Assembly: GCA_947427095.1 (NCBI GenBank)
Contig: CANEGO010000008.1
Span: 1-57,369 of the forward strand
Direction of reading: 5' to 3'
Origin: an uncultured Clostridium sp.
GTDB lineage: Bacteria; Bacillota_I; Bacilli_A; RF39; UBA660
DNA length: 57,369 nt
Positions 1-8,418 of the stretch are shown here, one piece after another. A program made the translations under genes and the position numbers. The notes under the pieces were generated by a model, which had not been told where the DNA came from, ran no database searches, and was given only the letters and a program-made list of their open reading frames with translations. Numbering within the stretch: position 1 is the first letter of the stretch; the number at the start of each line of letters is the position of its first letter.

Positions 1-1
1 T

Positions 2-151
2 AAACAAAACTTAATATTTGCAATAGGTGTTAAAGTACTCGTATTGATATTAAGTTCATTTGGAATCTCAAGCATGTGGCAAGCTGTGTTTGCGGATACT
101 GGAGTTACACTTCTAACAATTTTAAATACAACAAGGATACTTAAAAAATAA
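2..151 (+). CDS. Heavy-metal P1B-type ATPase, C-terminal end only
   Basis: Only the last 49 residues are in the window; the gene starts upstream. The tail contains GVKVLVLILSSFGISSMWQA followed by FADTGVTLLTILNTTRIL, which matches the last two membrane helices of CadA/ZntA/CopA-like metal-pumping ATPases (family consensus FADVGVSLL..LNA.R). These pumps export or import soft or divalent metal cations at the cytoplasmic membrane using ATP. The metal-binding CPx helix and the DKTGT phosphorylation site lie outside, so the metal cannot be told. An AT-rich inverted repeat follows at 161-187. Confidence 0.8.
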   Translation, partial: KQNLIFAIGVKVLVLILSSFGISSMWQAVFADTGVTLLTILNTTRILKK

Positions 152-160
152 AATATGTTA

Positions 161-187
161 AAACCCAAAATAGTAAAGTTTGGGTTT
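161..187 (+). terminator. Weak hairpin after the P-type ATPase
   Basis: AAACCCAAA at 161-169 pairs perfectly with TTTGGGTTT at 179-187 around a 9-nt loop. There is no long T-run after it, so termination activity is uncertain. Confidence 0.35.
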
Positions 188-371
188 AACGTCAATCGTC
201 ACGTGAGTTATACATGTTTGAAAACTTTTAATAAGATTAATTTCTATAATCGTTATAATATGAATTTAATAAAATCCATAAAAAATAATGAAATTTATTA
301 AATTATATGGTAAAATAATAAATATAAGTAGGAGATTTTCTTTTAAATATAGAATTAGAGAGGTTAATTAT

Positions 372-902
372 ATGGAACATATTGAAAAAATTAAAGAAAT
401 AAGCCGAAAATATATTCTTGAAGATGTTTATGATAGATTAATGAGTATTTCAAATAAATTTAAACAACATTTAATAGAAATAACAACAATAGAAAATGAA
501 TGTTTTATAGAATTTGACAGAACAGAAAAAATAAAAACAGAGGAATCTAATATAGTACCTTATTTAGAATATGTTTTACAAATTTATAAAGAAACTTCGG
601 ATAATCCAAATTGTATGATAATGCCAGTTATAAAAATAGAATCAAATTCTAATTATATGCAAATAGAAATAGATGATGTTAGAATTGTTATAAAAAGTGA
701 AAGGGTAGATAGTATATTTACATCATTGAAAAACAGTGGTTTAATTGATAGTTATTCTGTTTATTCATCAGAAGTAAAATATCAAAAAATTAAAAAATGC
801 AATTATTGTTTGTCTATTGATGAATTTGGATTTAACCTATATAAAGAATTAGAAGTGCCTAAGATTGAAAAAACAAGTAACTCTCAAAAAGTTTTAAAAT
901 AA
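372..902 (+). CDS. Hypothetical protein, 176 aa
   Basis: No family recognised. The start at 372 is preferred over an in-frame ATG at 288 because AGAGAGG stands eight bases before it, and the extra upstream residues would be basic and without a ribosome binding site. The protein begins MEHIEKIKEISRKYIL, is charged and soluble, and has no signal peptide or membrane segment. A CNYC pair lies near residue 143. It is followed by a very strong bidirectional terminator, so it is a single-gene unit between the metal ATPase and a broken HAD-like gene. Confidence 0.6.
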   Translation: MEHIEKIKEISRKYILEDVYDRLMSISNKFKQHLIEITTIENECFIEFDRTEKIKTEESNIVPYLEYVLQIYKETSDNPNCMIMPVIKIESNSNYMQIEIDDVRIVIKSERVDSIFTSLKNSGLIDSYSVYSSEVKYQKIKKCNYCLSIDEFGFNLYKELEVPKIEKTSNSQKVLK

Positions 903-951
903 GTTATTAATTATTACACACGCATATATGTAAATATGTTTCAAAATTAGT

Positions 952-998
952 AAAACAAAGACTACTTTCAACTTGATTATGAAAGTAGTCTTTGTTTT
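952..998. terminator. Strong bidirectional terminator
   Basis: A 19-bp perfect stem, 952-970 (starts AAAACAAAGACTAC) with 980-998, around a 9-nt loop. The stem has A-rich and T-rich feet, so it can end transcripts from either side. Confidence 0.85.
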
Positions 999-1193
999 AT
1001 CCCTAAAAAGTTTGAGTTTTCTATCAATCTGTTGTTCTAAGGAAAGAAGTAGAGCAACTTCTAGGACAAAAGAAAATAACTATTAATTAATAAAAATATA
1101 GCATTATATGTAGAATTAATACTCTTATCCAAATATTGACCATAATACGATATAATCAATATAGTTTCAGCCCTTAAAAAAACGAGGTGTTAT

Positions 1194-1628
1194 ATGCATT
1201 TTTTGTGAATTAATAAAAAAATCAACTGAAGATAAAAAACTATTATCTATGTTGATATTGATGGTGTAATTGCTTCTTACGATTTTGTCAACAAAAGGCC
1301 TTTGATTACAAATATTAACACATTAAGTCAATTATGTGACTTAAAAAATGTTGAACTACATATATTGTCAGTTTGAAGATTTGCCAGAGAAATAAAAGTA
1401 AAAAATGACTGGTTAGATAAATATACACCTTTTTTTGAAAAAGATAAAAGGACTATCATTTCAAAAGAAAGTAATCCACATTATTCATCAAAAGAGTTAA
1501 AATTAAATTATTTAAAATCATTAGAAATTGAAAAACAAATTATTTTTATTGACAATGAAGTTTTGAGAACTGTTCGTAACGAACTAAAAAATATAATCTT
1601 ATATCAAGATTCTGAATTAATTGATTAG
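1194..1628 (+). pseudogene. Broken HAD-like phosphatase gene
   Basis: Joined frames read ...CIFCELIKKSTEDKK / TIIYVDIDGVIASYDFV ... LHILSV*RFAREIKVKNDW ... IIFIDNE ... YQDSELID. VDIDGVI is the DxD nucleophile motif of HAD-superfamily phosphatases, and IDN near the end resembles the late acidic motif. At least two lesions are visible: a frame change near the A6 run at 1234-1239 and an in-frame TGA at 1374-1376. A ribosome binding site, GAGGTG, precedes the ATG at 1194. The coding look after the lesions is still good, so decay is recent. It sits 16 bases upstream of the 2H-phosphoesterase-like gene and was probably cotranscribed with it. Confidence 0.6.
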
Positions 1629-1644
1629 AAAGGAAAAAATACAT

Positions 1645-2103
1645 ATGTTAAGTTATGAAGGAATTTTTTTTGAAGCAGATATGGTTGATTTGATACATTC
1701 TTTAGAAACGGGAAAATTAGCCCAAATTAACGATGAAATACATTGTACTTTTAAATACCATCCAACAACTGATGAAATTTTTAATGAAATGGTAGGAAAA
1801 ACATTTGAAATATATCTTATTGGATATGGTAATGACGGACAAAATAGTGGATTTGAAATATTACTTCCTGATGATTTAAAAAATTATTATATAAATTATG
1901 ATGAACAAAATCCAAATGTTTTAAAACCACCTCATATTACTGCATCTTTAGCTGAAGGAGCAAAAGCATCAAACACAAAAAATCTTAGTTTTAAACCTTT
2001 AGAAAAACCTATTAAGCTAGTTGGGAAATTCGGTTATTGGATAAAGGGTGAAAATGAAGAATATTTATCTTATGAACCATATTCTAAGGCTAAAACAAGT
2101 TAA
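1645..2103 (+). CDS. 2H-phosphoesterase-like protein, 152 aa
   Basis: Two H-x-T motifs are visible, HCTF at residues 33-36 and HITA at 97-100, about 64 residues apart. This is the layout of the 2H (LigT/CPDase-like) phosphoesterase fold, whose members open 2',3'-cyclic phosphates or ligate RNA ends. That assignment is inference from the motifs; the overall sequence is not a classical LigT. The start at 1645 is chosen for the AAAGGAAA upstream. The gene follows a broken HAD phosphatase-like gene with a 16-base gap, so the pair may once have worked together on phosphorylated ends. Alternative: an uncharacterised conserved soluble protein. Confidence 0.6.
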   Translation: MLSYEGIFFEADMVDLIHSLETGKLAQINDEIHCTFKYHPTTDEIFNEMVGKTFEIYLIGYGNDGQNSGFEILLPDDLKNYYINYDEQNPNVLKPPHITASLAEGAKASNTKNLSFKPLEKPIKLVGKFGYWIKGENEEYLSYEPYSKAKTS

Positions 2104-2162
2104 TAATTTAATACACACACTAATTGATATGCCAATTTGCAAGTGTGTTTTCTAAAATGATA

Positions 2163-2194
2163 AAAGATATCAGATTTAAGTTTCTGATATCTTT
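2163..2194. terminator. Terminator between convergent 1645 gene and tRNA-Thr
   Basis: AAAGATATCAGA at 2163-2174 pairs with TCTGATATCTTT at 2183-2194 around an 8-nt loop. The position between convergent units suggests two-way use. A weaker hairpin, ACACACT with AGTGTGT, lies just upstream near 2113-2147. Confidence 0.7.
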
Positions 2195-2239
2195 AATATT
2201 TTAATCTTAAACCATAAAAGTCTGAGATTATTACCAATC

Positions 2240-2313
2240 TGGTGCCTCCTGTAAGAATCGAACTTACAATTCAGCCTTACCATGGCTGCGTTATACCACT
2301 TAACTAAGGAGGC
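2240..2313 (-). tRNA. tRNA-Thr(GGU)
   Basis: Read on the minus strand, the acceptor arms GCCTCCT and AGGAGGC pair fully and the 3' CCA is encoded. The D arm carries AGTGGTAT. The anticodon stem CAGCC/GGCTG holds the loop ATGGTAA, with T at position 33 and anticodon GGT, which reads the Thr codons ACC and ACU. The T arm GTAAG/CTTAC holds TTCGATT. Total length is 74. It stands alone, and no integrase is nearby. Confidence 0.95.
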
Positions 2314-2457
2314 AAGCTAAATACATTTTACCATAATATATTCATATATTCAATAATAATTATGTACTTCATTTTAAAATATAAAAAATAGTTTATGTAA
2401 TATTGATTTTGAATTTTAAATATGTTAAAGTAGTCGGTAACAAAGGGAGGCTTTGCC

Positions 2458-2700
2458 ATGAACATAGAAGAATTTATAAAAATGTTTGATGACATAATAT
2501 CATATAAGTTTAAATTAAAAGTTGGTGGTTTAAAATCAGACAGTATAAAAATTGATAAGAATTTAATTTCATATAATAATAGAAAGGGAAAAGTTTATCC
2601 TTTTTACCGAAAAAATTCTTTTGGAATGATAACTGATTATGTTCCGGATTATATTCCACTTGAAGAATTTGATAAAGGTGAACAAAAGGTTAAAAAATAG
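2458..2700 (+). CDS. Hypothetical small protein, 80 aa
   Basis: No family recognised. A GGGAGG ribosome binding site seven bases before the ATG makes the start convincing. The protein is small, charged and soluble, with a basic middle and C-terminus (KVYPFYRKNSF, then EQKVKK) and no membrane segment. It lies upstream of another small unknown gene at 2752, 51 bases away and with its own strong ribosome binding site, so the two may form a short operon. Confidence 0.6.
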   Translation: MNIEEFIKMFDDIISYKFKLKVGGLKSDSIKIDKNLISYNNRKGKVYPFYRKNSFGMITDYVPDYIPLEEFDKGEQKVKK

Positions 2701-2751
2701 ATGTATAAAAAATTATTACCACTAATAATAAATTATTTAAGGAGGATATAA

Positions 2752-3159
2752 ATGAGTACTTTTTTTATGACAAAAGATTTTATAGCGGCAAGTATAATTA
2801 TAGTAAAAAACACTTATTACAGAGAGGATTTTGCCACAATTAGTGAAATAAATGTTGTATCCAACGCATTACAACAAAGATTCAATGACGAGGGTATAAA
2901 TATTATCATAACCGATGGGATTGATCAAGAATATTTCTTTGTTTATAGTAGCGTTTGCATTAAAAAAATAAATAAAACAATGGAAGATTTAAAAAACAGG
3001 TATCAGGGTTATGGAGTACCTTTTGATGCTTTGACAATTTTATATGATGAAGATTTTATATTGGAATGCATAGATGAATTAAGAAAAACGGTAAACGCTA
3101 ACTTATCAGAAATAGTAAAAGCAAAACGAGTAAAGATAAATATTGATACAAATGATTAA
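2752..3159 (+). CDS. Hypothetical protein, 135 aa
   Basis: No family recognised. AAGGAGG lies eight bases before the ATG. The protein looks like a small alpha/beta soluble domain: hydrophobic strands (IIIVKN, INIIITDG, YFFVYSSV) alternate with helices, and there are no membrane helices. A terminator overlaps its stop codon, so it ends a transcription unit before the ABC exporter genes. Confidence 0.6.
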   Translation: MSTFFMTKDFIAASIIIVKNTYYREDFATISEINVVSNALQQRFNDEGINIIITDGIDQEYFFVYSSVCIKKINKTMEDLKNRYQGYGVPFDALTILYDEDFILECIDELRKTVNANLSEIVKAKRVKINIDTND

Positions 3160-3169
3160 TATTTATCTT
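3133..3169 (+). terminator. Terminator overlapping the stop of the 2752 gene
   Basis: AAGATAAATATT at 3133-3144 pairs with AATATTTATCTT at 3158-3169, followed directly by a T-rich tract to 3180. The stop codon lies in the 3' arm. Confidence 0.7.
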
Positions 3170-3224
3170 TTTTTCTTTTTATAATATTTATGTTAAAATG
3201 AAAGTACGTAGTAGGAGTGGTATT

Positions 3225-4991
3225 ATGAAATTATTAAAAATAATGTTAGGGTGTATAAAGAAAAAAATAATATATGTTATTTTGTTTATAATATTTAGTA
3301 TTTTTAGTATGTATTTATTAACCTATATACCCATTGTAATTAGTTATGGTATAAACCATATAATGGGGAATAACGATAGTATATATTTTTTAGATGAAGT
3401 CTTAAAAAACATAAATGATATAAAAATATACCTTGTTATTATTTGTTTAATATTACTTTTAATGCAAGGTGTTATTTGCTTGCTTAACTATCTTAAATCA
3501 AGGGTGAAAGATAAGTTTATTCAAAAGTTTCAATATGAACTAAAGCATAATATTTTTTATCATATACAAGAACTTACTTATACATCTTTTTATAATAACT
3601 CAGTTGCTGACTTGGTACAAAAAGCATCAAGTGACATAAATAAATTAGTCAGTTTCATTGATAAGCAGCTAATATTTTTTGTCGATTTATTCTTACTTGT
3701 AATTTTTATTGGTCTTAGATTATTTAAAATACATTATTTATTTTTAATTTTAATATTTTTTATATCACTTTTAATAATCGTAAGAAGCGTTTGGTACTTT
3801 AAAAAATGTAGCCCATTTTTAAATAAACTAATTGATGTATCAAACAAAGCGTATGAAAAACTAGAAGACAATTATAGAAACGTTAAGTTTATTAAATTAA
3901 ATAATTTAGAAGAAAAAACAGTAAAAGACTTTGATGAAATAGCAGACGAAAATAAAAAGTATATGGATTTAAAATATTATTATGATGATAAGTATTACTC
4001 ATTTGTTATGTTTGTTTCAATGATTAATAGCCCACTTAACTTTATATTAGGTGCAGTGTTGCTTGCAGCAGGAGAAATAACCTTACCAATTATGCTTGTA
4101 GTATTTGATTACTCAGCAAAGATAATTAACCAGTTTAGCGAGTTTCACCACGTGTTAGAAGAATTTAATGATTTTATAATATCTTACAAAAGAATTTCTA
4201 ATCTAGTTAACTTAACAATAGAAGATAATAAAATTAAGCGTATTACTTTAAACAATTATGATATAGAATTTACCAATGTAACTATAACATTAGGAGATAA
4301 GGTAATATTAAAAGATTTAAACTTTAAAATAAATGAAAACGAAAAAGTATTAATTGTTGGTAAAACTGGTAGTGGTAAGACCATTTTATTTAAAACTCTC
4401 ATAGGTTTTTATGATTATTCTGGAAGCATTACTATAGGTGGTGTTGAAATAAAGGAAATGAATCGTAAAAACATAAGAGAGTACGTATGTATGATTCTTC
4501 AAGACTCTTACATATATAGTAAAACGATTAGGGATAACATTAAAGTATTAGATCAATACATACCTGATAACTTTATGATTAATTTATCAAAAGAGTTTAT
4601 GCTTCATGATGATATTATAAATTTAAAAGAAGGATATAACACCATGTTAGGAAGTCATGGAATTAAGCTATCTAAAGGACAAAATCAAAGGCTAATCCTT
4701 ACCAGAAGTTTTGTTAAACCTAAAAAAATTATGATATTTGATGATTCGTTTTCAGCGATAGATAATAAGAATAAAAAAGTTATTTTAAAGGATTTGCTAA
4801 CTAAAAAAGATAACTTTACCAAGATAATTGTAACTTATGATATTTTAAATGCCCCTTTATTTGATAAGGTATTATACATTAATAATGGTAAGGTAAAAGT
4901 GGGTACTCATAATACTTTAATTAATAGTGATAAGACATATAAAAAGATATATGATATTGCAAGTGATAAAGTAGGTGATAGCTATGAATAA
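3225..4991 (+). CDS. ABC exporter half-transporter with degenerate ATPase site (subunit A)
   Basis: 588 aa: about six membrane helices in the first 320 residues, then a nucleotide-binding domain. Walker A is GKTGSGKT. The signature is LSKGQ rather than LSGGQ. Walker B ends IMIFDD, with Asp where the catalytic Glu normally sits, and the H-loop reads VTYD without the switch His. These losses mark the non-catalytic half of heterodimeric exporters such as TM287/288 or BmrCD. The start at 3225 follows AGGAGTGG; an upstream ATG at 3198 overlaps a likely extended -10 (TGTTAAAAT, 3191-3199). Its partner starts inside its last codons. Substrate unknown, probably lipid, peptide or drug. Confidence 0.9.
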   Translation: MKLLKIMLGCIKKKIIYVILFIIFSIFSMYLLTYIPIVISYGINHIMGNNDSIYFLDEVLKNINDIKIYLVIICLILLLMQGVICLLNYLKSRVKDKFIQKFQYELKHNIFYHIQELTYTSFYNNSVADLVQKASSDINKLVSFIDKQLIFFVDLFLLVIFIGLRLFKIHYLFLILIFFISLLIIVRSVWYFKKCSPFLNKLIDVSNKAYEKLEDNYRNVKFIKLNNLEEKTVKDFDEIADENKKYMDLKYYYDDKYYSFVMFVSMINSPLNFILGAVLLAAGEITLPIMLVVFDYSAKIINQFSEFHHVLEEFNDFIISYKRISNLVNLTIEDNKIKRITLNNYDIEFTNVTITLGDKVILKDLNFKINENEKVLIVGKTGSGKTILFKTLIGFYDYSGSITIGGVEIKEMNRKNIREYVCMILQDSYIYSKTIRDNIKVLDQYIPDNFMINLSKEFMLHDDIINLKEGYNTMLGSHGIKLSKGQNQRLILTRSFVKPKKIMIFDDSFSAIDNKNKKVILKDLLTKKDNFTKIIVTYDILNAPLFDKVLYINNGKVKVGTHNTLINSDKTYKKIYDIASDKVGDSYE

Positions 4992-6702
4992 AAAAGAGAA
5001 CATAAAGAAATTACTTACGTTCGGGGAAAATAAAAAAGCACTTACTTTTTGGTACATAGTAAGACTTTTACCAAGTATTTTAGTTTTTACCGGGCCATTA
5101 TTAACATCTTTAATTCTTGACACGTATTTTCCAGACAATAATTATAAATACGTCTACTATTGTTCATTTATTTATATTGTTTTAACCATTTTAAGAACCA
5201 TACAAATATTTTTCTATAACAACAAAAGAAATAAGATAATTTCAAAAGAGGAAAACACCATAAAGAAGAAAATGTATGAAAACGTAATTAAATCAAAGGT
5301 ATCACTAACAGATAGTTACCCAGTAGGTGAATTAATCGCACTTAACACTAGCGAATCTAAAAGCGCATCACTTCTTTTTGCGTGGTCATACATGAGAATT
5401 TACCCAATTGCTTATAAGGAAGTATTTTATACAATAATCGTAATGCTATTTTTAGATTATAAACTTGCGATAATATCGACAATAGTATTCTTCTTAAGTT
5501 ATTTTATGCTTAAACCACTTTATAAGAAAAACTATAAAGTAATAGAAAAGTTACAAAAAATAAGATTAGAATTATCTTCTAAAACTAATGAATTTATTAA
5601 TAGTTACTCGACTAATAAATCACTTAGGATTGAAGGAAGCAACTTAAGTGAAATAGATGAGCTGCTTAAGAAAACATCAGATGAAGTATTAAAATATAAC
5701 AAAGTAATATACATTCATAAATACTTGCTTAGTTTTATAAGCTTTATAAGCACCATTTTGATAGTTTACGTAGGTGGTGTAAACATTCTATCAGGAGTAT
5801 CTTCTCTTGCTTTAATAATATTATTTAGAAACTATATAGCAAGTTTAGATTCGGCGATGAATATTATCGTAGAGTTTAAAAATGAAGCTAATAATAATTA
5901 TAATGCTTATATGAAAATATATAATTTATGCTTAAATGAAAAAGAAGATGAAAAGGATGGATTATTACTTAAAAAGGTAGATAGTATAAAATTTAAGCAT
6001 GTTAAGATGAGTTATGATGGTGTAAATGACATATTAAAAGATATTAATTTAGATATAACAAAACCAATGAAAATAGCCTTAGTTGGGAAAAGTGGTTGTG
6101 GTAAAAGCACGTTAGTTAACTTGATGCCAAGATTTTATGATATAACTGGTGGTTCTATTTTAATAAATGATACGGATTATAAAGAATATAGTTTAGAGAC
6201 CTTAAGAAATAATATTGGATATGTCTTTCAAGAACCAGTAATATTTCATATGAGTATCATGAATAATATAAAATATGGTCAAAATAGAAAAGTTACTAAT
6301 AAAGAGGTAATAGAAGTTTGCAAAAAAATCGGTTTACACGATAAAATCACTTCGTTAGAAAACGGATATAATACTAAGATAGACATTTATAGCGATAAAA
6401 TATCTTATGGTGAAAAACAGCTTTTAAACTTTGCCAGAGCAATATTAAAAAACGCTGATATTTTAATACTAGATGAAGTAACTTCAAACCTTGATTTAGA
6501 GTTTGAACAAAAAGTTATGAAAGCAACTAAAGAAGTTCTTAAAAATAAGTTTTCGTTTATCATTGCTCACAGACTTAAAACCATTAAAGAAGCTGATTTA
6601 ATCGTTTATATAGAAAATGGTAAGATAAAAGAAATGGGAACACATGATGAACTTATTAAAATGAATGGAAAATATAAGACATTATATAATGATAAAAAAT
6701 AA
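4984..6702 (+). CDS. ABC exporter half-transporter, catalytic partner (subunit B)
   Basis: 572 aa, membrane domain followed by a nucleotide-binding domain. Walker A is GKSGCGKST, Walker B ILILDE keeps the catalytic Glu, and IIAHR supplies the switch His. The signature is altered to ISYGE. In a heterodimer with the upstream gene, one competent ATP site would form from this subunit's Walker motifs and the partner's LSKGQ, and the other site would be dead. The ATG at 4984 overlaps the upstream stop by eight bases, which implies translational coupling and a fixed ratio of the two. No substrate-binding domain is present, consistent with export. Confidence 0.9.
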   Translation: MNKKENIKKLLTFGENKKALTFWYIVRLLPSILVFTGPLLTSLILDTYFPDNNYKYVYYCSFIYIVLTILRTIQIFFYNNKRNKIISKEENTIKKKMYENVIKSKVSLTDSYPVGELIALNTSESKSASLLFAWSYMRIYPIAYKEVFYTIIVMLFLDYKLAIISTIVFFLSYFMLKPLYKKNYKVIEKLQKIRLELSSKTNEFINSYSTNKSLRIEGSNLSEIDELLKKTSDEVLKYNKVIYIHKYLLSFISFISTILIVYVGGVNILSGVSSLALIILFRNYIASLDSAMNIIVEFKNEANNNYNAYMKIYNLCLNEKEDEKDGLLLKKVDSIKFKHVKMSYDGVNDILKDINLDITKPMKIALVGKSGCGKSTLVNLMPRFYDITGGSILINDTDYKEYSLETLRNNIGYVFQEPVIFHMSIMNNIKYGQNRKVTNKEVIEVCKKIGLHDKITSLENGYNTKIDIYSDKISYGEKQLLNFARAILKNADILILDEVTSNLDLEFEQKVMKATKEVLKNKFSFIIAHRLKTIKEADLIVYIENGKIKEMGTHDELIKMNGKYKTLYNDKK

Positions 6703-6722
6703 TAAAATTAAATAATTATAAG

Positions 6723-6751
6723 TTTACAAATACATTTGTTCGTGATAATAT
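6723..6751 (+). promoter_or_regulatory. Promoter for ruvAB
   Basis: TTTACA at 6723-6728, 17-bp spacer, TAATAT at 6746-6751 with an extended TG at 6743-6744. The ruvA start is 33 bases downstream. Confidence 0.7.
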
Positions 6752-6783
6752 TAATTTGTATTGGAAAATAAATGAGGTGCGAT

Positions 6784-7335
6784 ATGTATTCATATATTAA
6801 AGGTGTCATAACAATTATAGAACCTGGTTATGTTGTTATTGAAAACAATGGAATTGGTTACATGATCTTTGTAGCAAATCCATATTCGTATAAAATCAAT
6901 GAGGAAGCTTTAATCTATTTGTATCAACAAATAAGAGAAGAAGAAAATACGTTATATGGTTTTAAAAATAAAGAAGATAAAGACTTATTTTTAAAACTAA
7001 TTAGCGTTAAAGGTTTGGGTTGTAAGATGGCGCTTCCTATGCTTTCAGGAGACAACAAAGATAGTATTTATGATGCTATTGAAAGTGGTAATATTAATTA
7101 TTTAAAGAAATTTCCTAAGATTGGAGATAAGGTTGCAAGACAAATAATACTTGATTTAAAAGGTAAATTGGCTGTTGATGCAAAAGAAACAAAACAAGAT
7201 TATACGGAACTTACTGAAACTCTTAAATCTTTAGGGTATAAACCAGCTGATATTAAAAGAATATTACCAAATATTGATGTTAATAAAACATTAGAATCTC
7301 AGGTTAAAGAAGCTTTAAAGTTATTATTAAAATAG
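6784..7335 (+). CDS. ruvA: Holliday junction branch migration protein RuvA
   Basis: 183 aa, opening MYSYIKGVITIIEPGYVVIE with the N-terminal OB fold, then the helix-hairpin-helix segment with GLGCKMALPML and FPKIGDKVARQIILDLKGK, and a C-terminal RuvB-binding three-helix domain. RuvA tetramers bind four-way junctions and load the RuvB motor. The start at 6784 is chosen for GAGGTG upstream and because MYSYIKG is the family N-terminus. ruvB follows after 14 bases with its own AAAGGAG, as in Bacillus. No ruvC is present, as expected for Bacillota, which use RecU. Confidence 0.97.
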   Translation: MYSYIKGVITIIEPGYVVIENNGIGYMIFVANPYSYKINEEALIYLYQQIREEENTLYGFKNKEDKDLFLKLISVKGLGCKMALPMLSGDNKDSIYDAIESGNINYLKKFPKIGDKVARQIILDLKGKLAVDAKETKQDYTELTETLKSLGYKPADIKRILPNIDVNKTLESQVKEALKLLLK

Positions 7336-7349
7336 AAAGGAGCTAGCTT

Positions 7350-8354
7350 ATGGATAATAGAATTATTACCTCCGAAAAATTAAAAGAAGATAGTTTTGAA
7401 CAGACTATAAGACCACAAAGCATTGATGAATACATAGGTCAAAAAGATATAGTAGAAAATTTAAAAGTGTTTATGAAGGCCGCTAAGATGCGTGGGGCAG
7501 CACTTGATCACGTTTTGTTATATGGCCCTCCGGGTCTTGGTAAAACAACGCTTTCTTACGTTATTGCAAATGAAATGGGGGCTAATATAAAAACTGCTTC
7601 TGGGCCTTCTATAGAAAAATCAGGAGATCTAGCGGCAATTTTATCTTCGTTAGAAGAAGGCGACGTGTTATTTATTGATGAGATACATAGAATGCCTAGG
7701 TTTGTTGAAGAAATACTTTATTCTGCAATGGAAGATTTTACTTTAGATATAATTGTAGGTGGGGAAGGGTCTAACCGTAATTTAAGAATAGATTTACCTA
7801 AGTTTACTTTAGTTGGTGCAACAACTAGAGCTGGCGATTTATCAGCGCCACTTAGAGATCGTTTTGGAATCGTTTCTAAGCTTAATTATTATACTGAAGA
7901 AGAGATAACCGAAATTATTAAAAGAAGCGCTAGAGTACTTGATTTAGTTATTGAAGATACTGCTGCAAAAGAACTCGCTAACAGATGTCGTAGAACCCCT
8001 AGAATAGCTAATAGACTACTTAAACGTGTAAGTGATTTTGCACTAGTTAAAGGTGATGGAACAATTACTCTTGATATTACAAGGTTTGCTCTTGACTCAT
8101 TAAAAGTAGATAAATTAGGATTAGACGAAGTTGATTATGAATTATTAAAAACAATCATATATAAATTTAATGGTGGGCCTGTTGGAGTTGAAGCAGTTGC
8201 AGCATCTATTGGAGAAGAAGTATCTACCATTGAAGATGTATGTGAACCATATCTTTTACAAATTGGCTATTTAAAAAGAACACCAAGAGGACGAATAGTA
8301 ACTGATATCGCATATAAGCATTTAAATATTAATAAGGAAATCAATAACAATTGA
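7350..8354 (+). CDS. ruvB: Holliday junction DNA helicase RuvB
   Basis: 334 aa, normal length. AAA+ ATPase with Walker [10 protein letters not shown] near residue 59, Walker B LFIDEIHR, sensor-1 GATTRAG, arginine-finger region APLRDRFG, and a C-terminal winged helix with RTPRGR for DNA contact. It forms hexameric rings that pull DNA through the RuvA-bound junction. It is cotranscribed with ruvA. The unit ends at a hairpin terminator at 8375-8403 that contains the queA promoter -10. Confidence 0.98.
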   Translation: MDNRIITSEKLKEDSFEQTIRPQSIDEYIGQKDIVENLKVFMKAAKMRGAALDHVLLYGPPGLGKTTLSYVIANEMGANIKTASGPSIEKSGDLAAILSSLEEGDVLFIDEIHRMPRFVEEILYSAMEDFTLDIIVGGEGSNRNLRIDLPKFTLVGATTRAGDLSAPLRDRFGIVSKLNYYTEEEITEIIKRSARVLDLVIEDTAAKELANRCRRTPRIANRLLKRVSDFALVKGDGTITLDITRFALDSLKVDKLGLDEVDYELLKTIIYKFNGGPVGVEAVAASIGEEVSTIEDVCEPYLLQIGYLKRTPRGRIVTDIAYKHLNINKEINNN

Positions 8355-8379
8355 ATTTTTTTTGGAAATAATTTATAAT
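8351..8379 (+). promoter_or_regulatory. Promoter for queA, nested in the ruvAB terminator
   Basis: TTGAAT at 8351-8356, exactly 17 bases, TATAAT at 8374-8379. Transcription should begin near 8386, past the 5' arm of the terminator stem, so queA transcripts escape the hairpin that stops ruvAB read-through. Confidence 0.75.
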
Positions 8380-8403
8380 AAATACCTAACACGTATTTAT
8401 TAT
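8375..8403 (+). terminator. ruvAB intrinsic terminator
   Basis: ATAATAAATAC at 8375-8385 pairs perfectly with GTATTTATTAT at 8393-8403 around a 7-nt loop, followed by a T-run to 8409. The queA ribosome binding site GGAGG begins immediately after. Confidence 0.75.
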
Positions 8404-8418
8404 TTTTTTGGAGGTATT

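Noticed and set aside
1136-1156. TTGACC and TATAAT as a promoter for the HAD-like gene
   Set aside because: The two elements are only nine bases apart, so they cannot act as one promoter.
1374-1376. TGA inside the HAD-like frame as a sign of UGA=Trp recoding
   Set aside because: TGG is used for Trp in all genes, TGA ends real genes (for example at 47180-47182 and 41464-41466), and the HAD frame has another lesion as well.
2240-2313. tRNA-Thr as an attachment site of an integrated element
   Set aside because: No integrase, no repeat of the tRNA 3' end and no phage or plasmid genes are seen nearby.
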